Of a stretch of DNA of 21,028 nucleotides, positions 1 to 6,117 are shown piece after piece. A model generated the notes under the pieces. It was not told the DNA's origin. It saw only the letters and a program-made list of their open reading frames with translations, and searched no databases. A program made the translations under genes and the position numbers. This DNA comes from B46-G9 sp964581175 (lineage in GTDB: Bacteria > Desulfobacterota > DSM-4660 > Desulfatiglandales > Desulfatiglandaceae), in contig CAZONI010000063.1 in NCBI GenBank assembly GCA_964581175.1, positions 1 through 21,028 of the forward strand. The letters run 5' to 3'. The first letter of the stretch is position 1; each line of letters opens with the position of its first letter.

Positions 1-157
1 GAGAATGACAATTACGAGCGGGAAGGTATTCATGATTGCAATGTTATTTTGAAAATCCCCGGAGTTCAGCGGAGGGCAAGGATTGTTGGGAGGTTACGTT
101 ATGGTCATCAAGGGCAGATCCTTAAACCAGGCCTGGGGAATTGGTTGACAGGAGATG

Positions 158-1183
158 TCATTCAAGCAGTGCCCTTATACTGCGCGCCAGCTCTTCGGGG
201 GCAATAACCGTGATCACTTCGTGATGACCCTTTTCAAAATAGTTGACATCACTGATGCCAAGGGGCGGGAAGCTCGTCCTTGGAATGATCCTGGCCTGGG
301 TCCAGAAATGGCCGGAGTTTTCTATATTGGCAAGGAACGTCATATTGAGGCTGTCATAGTGCATCCGGTGAAAGCATGAAAGGACACTGTGAAGTCCCTC
401 GGAAAAATACTTCCACCCCTCTTCTCCCACCTCATCAAGGGTGCGGACCTTCTCAAACAGGACGACCACCTCTCCGAGCATTCCACACGGACAGTAGGCC
501 GCAAGGAAGACAATGTTCCCGGAGCGAAGGAGGTATCTCTCATTTTCCTTTTCCTCAAAGGACACCAGATCAGCCCAATAATTCTTCTCCCGCGTCGTGT
601 GATATTTGAGACTTTCTGCGACCAGTTCTTGGTGAAACCTGGTCGGCTGCTGATCCACCACGATCTGCAAATGGGGATGGATGATCCCCCCGCCTGCGGG
701 AGGCATGTAATTCCAGTTAATGGAGGCATACGCAACCTGGTCGTCAAATTGTCGGATCTGTCTTATGTACGAAACAGCAGCTTGAAATCCTTCATAGAGG
801 ATGTCAGGTGAAAATTCATCCAAGGAAAGGAAATGGTCCTCGGAGAGAATGACCACGGCATTGTAGCGGCTGTAGGGAAAGGCATTGGGCACAACCGTTG
901 CCTGTCCCTGTCGGATTCTCCCGCCGGGTACCATGGACTTCGGAAACCTGGGAGTTGAAGCCTCTCTATTCTCGGAACAAAAAGGGCATCTCTTTTTGGA
1001 CTCTGAAAAGTCCGGCCGTTCAGGCGAATCCTTGGGCATGCGCCAGCGGTGAGTCAGAACGCGGGCCTTTGAACCGGTAAAGAGATCCTCACGTACCTCA
1101 ATCTTGATGAGCTTTTCCTCGAACCCATCGGAAAAGACCAACATCCTGGCTTCATGCACTTCCTTATTGAAATAATGCTCCAC
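158..1183 (-). CDS. GalT-like galactose-1-phosphate uridylyltransferase family protein (HIT superfamily)
   Basis: The 341-residue product has the layout of GalT-type nucleotidyltransferases, which move a UMP group from UDP-glucose to a sugar phosphate through a uridylyl-histidine. A zinc-ligand pair CPFC (C66, C69) is followed by H117 and the active-site motif HPHLQ (169-173). H171 is the expected nucleophile, and C66/C69/H117/H169 correspond to the structural zinc site of E. coli GalT. The length fits the family (about 330-350). The segment before the active site (INWNYMPPAGGG) differs from classical GalT, so the sugar substrate may differ too. The start is a GTG four bases after GGGAGG; an internal ATG at residue 14 is possible. 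The gene stands alone, divergent from fic. The family assignment is firm and the exact substrate is inference. Confidence 0.85.
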   Translation of the reverse strand: MEHYFNKEVHEARMLVFSDGFEEKLIKIEVREDLFTGSKARVLTHRWRMPKDSPERPDFSESKKRCPFCSENREASTPRFPKSMVPGGRIRQGQATVVPNAFPYSRYNAVVILSEDHFLSLDEFSPDILYEGFQAAVSYIRQIRQFDDQVAYASINWNYMPPAGGGIIHPHLQIVVDQQPTRFHQELVAESLKYHTTREKNYWADLVSFEEKENERYLLRSGNIVFLAAYCPCGMLGEVVVLFEKVRTLDEVGEEGWKYFSEGLHSVLSCFHRMHYDSLNMTFLANIENSGHFWTQARIIPRTSFPPLGISDVNYFEKGHHEVITVIAPEELARSIRALLE

Positions 1184-1303
1184 TCATCCTCCCTGTTCCC
1201 GTGAAACCTCTTTAAAGTCAGAATGATAGAAGTAAAGACCATAGCATTTTTCTCTATCGAAGGTGAAGCACATATTTGTGAAAAGCGTGCCGCCGTCCAT
1301 TAA

Positions 1304-1462
1304 TCCGGATTTCGCACTTTTTTCTGTTTCAGCATGGACATCGCGGTTTCCGACGCGCGTCGCGGGAAATCCACTTGCTTTTTTCTCCGCGGTTTTCTAT
1401 TTTAGGATATCCAATAAAGATAAAATAATGGCAAATCTTATTTTAGGTTCAAGGCGGACTGG
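1304..1462 (+). promoter_or_regulatory. fic leader, shared with the second fic locus
   Basis: This non-coding stretch upstream of fic is repeated, with scattered substitutions and a single one-base indel, at about 7557-7714 upstream of the decayed fic copy. It holds a possible promoter: TTGCTT at 1375-1380, a 17-bp spacer, and TATTTT at 1398-1403. The same layout occurs at 7631-7659. A TTTCC...GGGAAA inverted repeat around CGACGCGCGTCG (from 1351) is kept as outer arms in both copies although the loop differs. A 12-codon reading frame (ATG at 1428, beginning MAN) overlaps the fic start as ATGA. The MAN start is present in both copies, but no ribosome site precedes it. Confidence 0.5.
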
Positions 1463-2632
1463 ATGAAACGAGAGCTTCAGGGAAAGTACGTGACCATATC
1501 GACGGTGGGCGAGAAGGCACAAGCCTTTGTGCCCGCACCGCTGCCGCCACGCCCGCCCATCGACTGGACGCCGGAGTTGCGCAGCAAGTTCGACCAGGCC
1601 CTGCTGGCGCTGGGACGGCTGGACAGCGTCTCGACCCTGCTGCCGGATACCTCGCTGTTCCTCTACATGTACGTCCGCAAGGAGGCGGTGCTCTCCTCCA
1701 TGATCGAGGGGACGCAGTCGTCGCTTTCGGACCTACTGCTGTTCGAGCTGGATCAGGAGCCGGGGGTTCCACTGGATGATGTGCGGGAGGTCAGCAACTA
1801 TGTCATGGCGCTCGATCATGGCCTGCGCCTGCTGGCAGAAGGGCTGCCTTTGTCGCTGCGGCTGTTCCGGGAGATCCACGGCGTGCTGCTGGCCAAGGGC
1901 CGGGGCAGCAACCAGGCCCCGGGAGAATTTCGTCGAAGCCAGAACTGGATCGGCGGCACCCGGCCCGGCAATGCCGCCTTCATTCCGCCCCCTGCCGAAG
2001 AGGTGCCGGAGTGCATGAGCAAGCTTGAACTGTTCCTCCACGACCAGCCCGAGCGGACTCCGGTGCTGCTCAAGGCAGCCCTGGTCCATATGCAGTTTGA
2101 GACGATCCACCCGTTTCTCGACGGCAACGGCCGTCTGGGTCGTCTGCTGATTACTCTGCTGTTATGCGAGCAGAAGGTGCTGCGGGAACCAATGCTCTAC
2201 CTCAGCCTCTACTTCAAGACGCACCGCCGGTATTACTACGAGCTGCTCAATACTGTGCGCCTGACCGGCGACTGGGAAGCCTGGCTCGATTTCTTCGCCG
2301 AGGCGGTCATCATCACTGCCGGCCAGGCGGTGGAAACGGCGCAGCAGCTTCTCGACCTGTCGAACCGGGACCGGGACAAGATCAGCGGTCTCGGCCGGGC
2401 GGCGGCGTCCACCTTGCAGGTACACCGGACGCTGATGGAGCATCCCATTGCCACTTCGGGTTGGCTGGTGGAGAAGACCGGCATCACCCCGGCAACGGTC
2501 AACAAGGCGCTGGGCCACCTGGAACAGCTCGGTATCGTGCGGGAGATCACCGCCCAGAAACGCAACCGGCTGTTCAGTTATGCCGAATATGTGGAGATCA
2601 TGGGTCGCGGCACGGAACTGCCGGCAACGTAA
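1463..2632 (+). CDS. Fic family protein, class II AMP-transferase with C-terminal winged helix
   Basis: Fic enzymes transfer AMP from ATP to hydroxyl side chains of target proteins. The 389-residue product has a Fic N-terminal domain (about 15-115), the catalytic motif HPFLDGNGRLGR (216-227, catalytic H216) and a C-terminal winged-helix-like domain (about 320-385). The inhibitory helix motif S-x-x-x-E-G (SSMIEG, 78-83) precedes the core, which places it in class II, where the glutamate blocks productive ATP binding until relieved. This is the SoFic-like architecture, and the winged helix suggests DNA binding or autoregulation. The ATG lies six bases after AAGGCGG. The gene looks more GC-rich than its neighbours, consistent with transfer. 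The target protein is unknown. A broken second copy lies at 7557-7965. Confidence 0.9.
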   Translation: MKRELQGKYVTISTVGEKAQAFVPAPLPPRPPIDWTPELRSKFDQALLALGRLDSVSTLLPDTSLFLYMYVRKEAVLSSMIEGTQSSLSDLLLFELDQEPGVPLDDVREVSNYVMALDHGLRLLAEGLPLSLRLFREIHGVLLAKGRGSNQAPGEFRRSQNWIGGTRPGNAAFIPPPAEEVPECMSKLELFLHDQPERTPVLLKAALVHMQFETIHPFLDGNGRLGRLLITLLLCEQKVLREPMLYLSLYFKTHRRYYYELLNTVRLTGDWEAWLDFFAEAVIITAGQAVETAQQLLDLSNRDRDKISGLGRAAASTLQVHRTLMEHPIATSGWLVEKTGITPATVNKALGHLEQLGIVREITAQKRNRLFSYAEYVEIMGRGTELPAT

Positions 2633-2888
2633 AAGCGGTGAAAGAGGCGAAGTGGAAACAACCGTGACACAACTGGATGCCGGTGGGACTGATTGCTTGA
2701 TCTGCGGCAAGGGCGTTGAACGCAGGATCATCGGAAAGTGAGAAGGGCCCAGGTCTTGAAACTTGCATAGTGAATCGATTTATGTTTCCATTTACATACA
2801 ATAATCCACTGAACGGCGTTGTTGCGTCCACGGTGTCCCATGCCCAAGAAAGGGCGGAGCGGCGAGTTGAAAAGAAAGGAACAGCACC

Positions 2889-3719
2889 ATGTCTTTTAAC
2901 CCGGGCGTCGTAGGCCCGTCCAGGATTCCGGAAGATGCCCTCTGCTTTCTCCTTCAGGGGCAAAAGCTGCTCACAAAGGAGCAAGACGACCGTTATCTCA
3001 TTCCGCAATTCCAGGATCTGCAGGCCCTTGATCCAAGACCCGAACCCTTGCATTACCTCGGATCACTGGATGGGCGGGCATGCTACACCGGGGAGATGCC
3101 GGCAGTAATACTTCCACCGACGACATTTGCACTCAAGGGGATTCGATCCCTCTTCGAACATCTTGAAGAGCCTTTGATCGGGGTCGCGGGCCTGGCCAAC
3201 CAGCTGGTTCTCTGGGACCGAAATCACCGTTTTTGTGGAAAGTGCGGCCTGGAGACCGAAGACAAGGCGAATGAAAGGGCCAAGGTCTGTCCCGGCTGCG
3301 GGCTGATCAATTACCCCCGCCTCTCGCCTGCCGTGATTGTGGCCGTCGTCAGAGAAGACCGTCTTCTGCTCGCCCACTCTCAGCGCTTCCCCGGCAAGTT
3401 TTACAGCGTCCTGGCCGGGTTTGTAGAGCCGGGAGAAACCCTTGAGGAATGCATTCGAAGGGAGATTGAAGAAGAAGTCGGCATAGAAGTCAAGAACATC
3501 CGCTACTTCGGCAGCCAGCCATGGCCCTTTCCGGATTCCCTTATGATCGCCTTTACCGCAGAATACTCGAACGGGGAGATCGTCGCTGATCCTGCTGAGA
3601 TTGCCGATGCGGGCTGGTTTTCAGCGGACAACCTCCCTCCCGTCCCTCCGAAAATCAGCATTGCCCGGAAATTGATCGACTGGTTTACGGAGAACCAGGG
3701 AAAAGGGGCCAAATCTTAA
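2889..3719 (+). CDS. nudC: NADH pyrophosphatase (NudC), Nudix hydrolase
   Basis: NudC hydrolyses NAD(H) to NMN(H) and AMP and also removes NAD caps from RNA 5' ends. The 276-residue product shows the full family layout: an N-terminal NUDIX-like domain (about 15-100), a four-cysteine zinc ribbon (C116, C119, C134, C137), the Nudix box (about 177-199, with REIEEEVG carrying the metal-binding glutamates), and the NudC-specific motif SQPWPFPDS (209-217), which separates it from other Nudix enzymes. The ATG follows AAAGGA at normal spacing. The length is near that of E. coli NudC (257). The gene is monocistronic, and its stop codon overlaps the end of a degenerate peroxiredoxin on the opposite strand. 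Confidence 0.95.
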   Translation: MSFNPGVVGPSRIPEDALCFLLQGQKLLTKEQDDRYLIPQFQDLQALDPRPEPLHYLGSLDGRACYTGEMPAVILPPTTFALKGIRSLFEHLEEPLIGVAGLANQLVLWDRNHRFCGKCGLETEDKANERAKVCPGCGLINYPRLSPAVIVAVVREDRLLLAHSQRFPGKFYSVLAGFVEPGETLEECIRREIEEEVGIEVKNIRYFGSQPWPFPDSLMIAFTAEYSNGEIVADPAEIADAGWFSADNLPPVPPKISIARKLIDWFTENQGKGAKS

Positions 3720-3996
3720 AAAGCCATCTCTGGTTTCCAGACCTTGTGGGAGAAAAGACTGTCTACGCTGACTGACAGTACTTCCACTCCCAACTCTTGA
3801 AATTCCTGATTCTTGACGGCAACTGCCGACAATTCTGTCGGTCAGACACAGGTGAAATCTGCAGGGTAGAAACAGAGCATCACCCACTTGCCTTCGTAGT
3901 CCGAAAGCGTTATTTCCTTGGCGAGCCCGTCAGCCTCAACCCTCTCGCTACCCCACCGGCACCGAAAGATTTCCCGACGGCAGTGTTCTCCAGCAT
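3716..3996 (-). pseudogene. N-terminal half of a selenocysteine-type 2-Cys peroxiredoxin (truncated, frameshifted)
   Basis: Reading the minus strand down to a TAA at 3718-3716 gives a typical peroxiredoxin segment: ITLSDYEGKWVML, then FYPADFTCV, a TGA (3844-3842), PTELSAVAVKNQEFQELG, VEVLSVSVDSLFSHKVW. In typical 2-Cys peroxiredoxins (AhpC/Prx) this position is the peroxidatic Cys of the FTFVCPTE motif, so the TGA sits exactly where selenocysteine is known in anaerobe PrxU-type proteins. Reading is open on both sides of the TGA. The frame stops nine codons after SLFSHKV, so about the last 100 residues, including any resolving Cys, are absent where nudC begins on the other strand. Upstream, an ATG at 3996 (MLENTAVGKS) fits the family N-terminus but is one base out of frame. 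It is therefore a relic, unless the assembly carries errors. A nonsense mutation of the Cys codon is the alternative to selenocysteine. Confidence 0.8.
3813..3832 (-). promoter_or_regulatory. candidate bacterial SECIS hairpin downstream of the in-frame TGA
   Basis: On the minus strand, 10 to 29 bases after the TGA of the peroxiredoxin relic, the sequence folds as TTG, a T-T mismatch, CGGC, loop AGTT, GCCG, CAA. The stem is seven base pairs around one mismatch. The loop begins 18 bases after the TGA and has G as its second base, followed by T. Bacterial SECIS elements bind SelB through a short apical hairpin at about this distance with a conserved G(U) in the loop and an unpaired U in the stem. 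An overlapping perfect hairpin closer to the TGA (CCGACA-GAAT-TGTCGG, 3841-3826) competes with this fold. Confidence 0.5.
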
Positions 3997-4165
3997 GTTT
4001 CAAATACTGTGCCGCTCATTACGCGAAGGCCCTCTTGATCGCGGCTGACAAATATGGAGGATCATAACCAAAAGAACTGTAAACTGAAAATAGAACTGAA
4101 AGGGTTTTATTTGCAGCCGTGTCTCCGGATATAACGGGTGTGCGCACTGAGCGCGGAGCTGTTAG

Positions 4166-4187
4166 AGTCGCGCTACTGCGACTTTTT
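4166..4187 (+). terminator. hairpin with T-run (possible rho-independent terminator)
   Basis: AGTCGC (4166-4171), loop GCTACT and GCGACT (4178-4183) form a six-pair stem ending in a run of five T, the layout of an intrinsic terminator on the plus strand. The only plus-strand gene upstream is nudC, about 450 bp away, so its relevance is uncertain. Confidence 0.35.
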
Positions 4188-4365
4188 CTCTCTGCAAAAA
4201 TTGCATAAATGCAATCACTTGCTGCAATCTTCAAGCCCTTCCTTTGAAGTAAGTCACTGTTAATCCTATATTTAATTTCCTCACCGCAGGCAGCTACAAC
4301 GATGGCACACACTTTGCTTTTTATTTCTATGCAGGGTTAAATGCTCCTTCGCTTGCGACGTTGTG

Positions 4366-4427
4366 GTCATTCCCGCGAATGAGGGAATCTGGATTCCGGA
4401 TAAGCCCTGCGGGCTTTCCGGAATGAC
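4366..4427. repeat. palindromic interspersed repeat (REP/MITE-like)
   Basis: Terminal inverted repeats GTCATTCC (4366-4373) and GGAATGAC (4420-4427) bound a 62-bp unit. Its interior contains a strong hairpin: ATTCCGGA (4393-4400), GCCC, GGGC, TCCGGAAT (4417-4424). The GTCATTCC...GGAATGAC ends and the GGATTCCGG core are typical of a common class of intergenic palindromic repeats. A related core lies at about 11536-11587. Confidence 0.6.
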
Positions 4428-4527
4428 GACAGAGGGATATCCCGCTGCTTGCGGCGGGGCGGTTCATTCGAATTAGAGGCTGATGAGTAAAGAACGACCG
4501 GGGCAAGAGAGGCCCAGGAGGGTGCAC

Positions 4528-5013
4528 ATGAAAGAGATCAAAAAAATCATGGCTGCCGTCGACCTTTCCGAGTATTCCGGGGATATCGTTGAATATGCGG
4601 GAAATCTGGCAAAGAGCACCAAAAGCGACCTGATTATAGTCAATGTGATCAACCACAGGGACATAGAGACGCTCCAAAGAGCCGCAACGGAAATAGGCCG
4701 GTTTTCGGTAAATGCATGGATAGAGAAACAGAAGGAAGAGCGTCTGGAGTCCATGCAAAGACTGATCGAAGACACGGGTTTGAGCGAACTTCCTATCAAG
4801 ACAGTGTTCCGCGAAGGACTGCCGTTCCGCGAACTGATAAAAGCAATAGAGGAAGAAAATGTCGATCTCGTAGTGATGGGGGTGAAAGGCAGGGGCAATG
4901 TGCCCGGGGTCCTTGTCGGTTCGACTGCGGAAAAGGTGTTCCGACGGTGTCCTGTCCCCATGCTGAACGTGCGCAGTCCTGACCACAGGAGGACCGTGGC
5001 GGAGCGGGGGTAA
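4528..5013 (+). CDS. universal stress protein, UspA family, ATP-binding type
   Basis: This 161-residue single-domain Usp has a first beta strand with the conserved aspartate (IMAAVDLSEYS, 7-15) and the nucleotide-binding motif G-2x-G-9x-G-(S/T): G118, G121, G131, S132, in GVKGRGN...VGST. It is therefore expected to bind ATP, unlike the UspA subgroup that lacks the motif. Such proteins help cells through starvation, energy or oxidant stress; the partner is unknown. The start at 4528 is chosen because AGGAGG lies seven bases upstream. The in-frame ATG at 4483 would add 15 poorly conserved residues. The gene stands alone and converges on the DUF5320 gene, with a large hairpin between them. Confidence 0.9.
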   Translation: MKEIKKIMAAVDLSEYSGDIVEYAGNLAKSTKSDLIIVNVINHRDIETLQRAATEIGRFSVNAWIEKQKEERLESMQRLIEDTGLSELPIKTVFREGLPFRELIKAIEEENVDLVVMGVKGRGNVPGVLVGSTAEKVFRRCPVPMLNVRSPDHRRTVAERG

Positions 5014-5070
5014 AGCTGCAAACTGCTCTGGAAAAGCGGACTCGCGGCGGGTGGGAGAGGAAAGGATCCC

Positions 5071-5115
5071 CCGGGCCTTGCTTGACGGCCGTTGTTTCGC
5101 CGGCCGCAGGCCCGG
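5071..5115. terminator. large two-part hairpin between convergent genes
   Basis: CCGGGCCT (5071-5078) pairs with AGGCCCGG (5108-5115). Inside it GGCCG (5087-5091) pairs with CGGCC (5101-5105). It lies 58 bp after the stress protein stop and 18 bp beyond the DUF5320 stop on the other strand, as expected of a bidirectional terminator. There is no clear T-run on either side. Confidence 0.45.
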
Positions 5116-5132
5116 AGGAGTTTCAGGTTTAA

Positions 5133-5489
5133 TCACGTTGTCTTAAGGGGTTCAGATCCGAGTTCTTCGATCCGCTTATTAACGGCGTTGAGTTCTTCTT
5201 TCATCATCTCCGCCTCTTTCTTGAGCATGCTGATCTCGTCTTCGCCGGTCACAGCATACGGACCGGGATAGGACCCATAAGCCGGGCCGTACCATCCTTG
5301 ATCGTCAAAGCGGGCACCACGCCGACCGAAGCCCCTGCCGTATCCTCGGCCCCGACCGAACCCTCTTCCGCCGCGGCCCGAGCCGAACGACCCCAATCCA
5401 TAGGCACGGCTCCGAGGGTTGCACCTGCCGAATCCTCCGCCTGTCATAGGACCAGCACCCATAGGACCTGTTCTGTCTAATCCGGGCAT
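5133..5489 (-). CDS. DUF5320 family Gly/Arg-rich small protein
   Basis: The 118-residue product begins MPGLDRTGPMGAGPMTGGGFG, the family signature of DUF5320. A Gly-Arg-Phe-Tyr-rich low-complexity stretch follows (about 30-62, RGRGYGRGFGRRG type). A C-terminal helix with coiled-coil character (about 82-112, EDEISMLKKEAEMM...) is likely an oligomerisation or docking element. The function is not known. In anaerobes such genes often neighbour DUF134 proteins, NifX/NifB-like iron-molybdenum cofactor proteins and Mrp/NBP35 ATPases; only DUF134 is present here. The start at 5489 is fixed by a strong AGGAGGTGAGG just upstream, so upstream in-frame codons are not used. It is the second gene of an operon, 19 bp after the DUF134 stop. 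Confidence 0.85.
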   Translation of the reverse strand: MPGLDRTGPMGAGPMTGGGFGRCNPRSRAYGLGSFGSGRGGRGFGRGRGYGRGFGRRGARFDDQGWYGPAYGSYPGPYAVTGEDEISMLKKEAEMMKEELNAVNKRIEELGSEPLKTT

Positions 5490-5508
5490 ACCTCTCACCT
5501 CCTCTCCT

Positions 5509-5847
5509 TTAAGTTCCACCGCGCCATCCCCTGCGGTGTCTTCCTCTGCCCCAAGGGGGCATTTCAACGTGGCCGCCCTCGATCCTGAGCACTTTGCCCA
5601 TTACCAGGGCATCGGCCACAATCATCCTCGCTTCTGCAAGAATCCTCCCAAATGTCTGCCGCGAAACCTTCATCATTCCGGCTGCGGTCTCATGGTCCAG
5701 CCCCTGGTGGTCACTTAACCTGATCGCCTCCAACCCCTCTATGGGCAGAAAAACCTCTTCCCTGCCCCATGGAGGCATTTGATCCGGGACAAATGCTGAA
5801 ACAATCGGGCGACCTTGTACAAACCTGAGCTTTCTCGGTCTCGGCAT
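5509..5847 (-). CDS. DUF134 family predicted DNA-binding protein
   Basis: The 112-residue protein matches DUF134. It has the N-terminal MPRPRKLRFV, a central EGLEAIRLSDHQGLDHETAAGMM region, and a helix-turn-helix (about 55-80, MMKVSRQTFGRILAEAR) like those of sigma-70 region 4-type regulators. It ends with GKVLRIEGG and a basic, Gly-rich tail. It probably acts as a regulator of its own operon and related metal-cofactor genes, which is inference. ATG 5847 is preferred over an upstream TTG at 5859 because GGAGA lies five bases before it. Promoter-like and palindromic sequence lies immediately upstream. Confidence 0.85.
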   Translation of the reverse strand: MPRPRKLRFVQGRPIVSAFVPDQMPPWGREEVFLPIEGLEAIRLSDHQGLDHETAAGMMKVSRQTFGRILAEARMIVADALVMGKVLRIEGGHVEMPPWGRGRHRRGWRGGT

Positions 5848-5870
5848 CGCTTTCTCCAATTATGGTCTTG

Positions 5871-5930
5871 TGCTCATAATATACGCATTGAGATTTAAAA
5901 TGCAAGGAAAATTTTTGAGCATGAGCTCAT
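5871..5930 (-). promoter_or_regulatory. DUF134-DUF5320 operon promoter with palindromic operators
   Basis: On the minus strand TTGCAT (5905-5900), a 16-bp spacer and TATATT (5883-5878) resemble a sigma-70 promoter. The perfect palindrome ATGAGCTCAT (5921-5930), within TGAGCATGAGCTCA (5916-5929), lies just upstream of the -35. A half-site of the same word, minus-strand ATGAGCA (5877-5871), sits just after the -10. The arrangement suggests a regulator binding on both sides of the polymerase, possibly DUF134 itself. Confidence 0.45.
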
Positions 5931-6117
5931 TTACGGATTCTGCGGACGACACGTGCAGGTGTTTATTGATCAGGATTTAGGAACCCGCGAAGTCCCACAC
6001 AAGGTTGGTCCTTTCAGTCCTTGAATTTTTTGCCTGGGGCCTTTACAATTCAATGAAGCTCCAGCGCTTAAGCGGCATCAGCGGACTTTCTTTACTCACC
6101 ATTTTTTGCACTGCGAC

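Larger units (their letters stand above)
3997..4527. other. gene-poor stretch between the peroxiredoxin relic and the stress protein gene
   Basis: No convincing gene was found. A minus-strand frame opens at a GTG at 4312 and runs to 4019 (97 codons), but it lacks a ribosome site and a recognisable domain. The stretch holds a hairpin with a T-run (4166-4187), an inverted repeat TTGCAT-AA-ATGCAA (4201-4214), and a palindromic interspersed repeat (4366-4427). An earlier ATG for the stress protein lies at 4483 but is not preferred. Confidence 0.5.

Noticed and set aside
1..33. Minus-strand ATG at 33 reading MNTFPLVIVIL off the window edge; also a plus-strand frame open from 1 to 207
   Set aside because: The first has only 11 codons and no ribosome site. 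The second overlaps the GalT-like gene and shows no known domain.
2652..2741. 29-codon frame with a CLICGK motif just after fic
   Set aside because: It is too short. The C-x-x-C resembles the start of some zinc-binding proteins, but the ribosome site is weak and there is no further support.
4019..4312. 97-codon minus-strand frame starting at GTG (MCAIVVAACGEEIKYR...)
   Set aside because: There is no ribosome site, no recognisable domain, and AT-rich codon use unlike the neighbours; a terminator-like hairpin lies inside. Kept only as a possibility.
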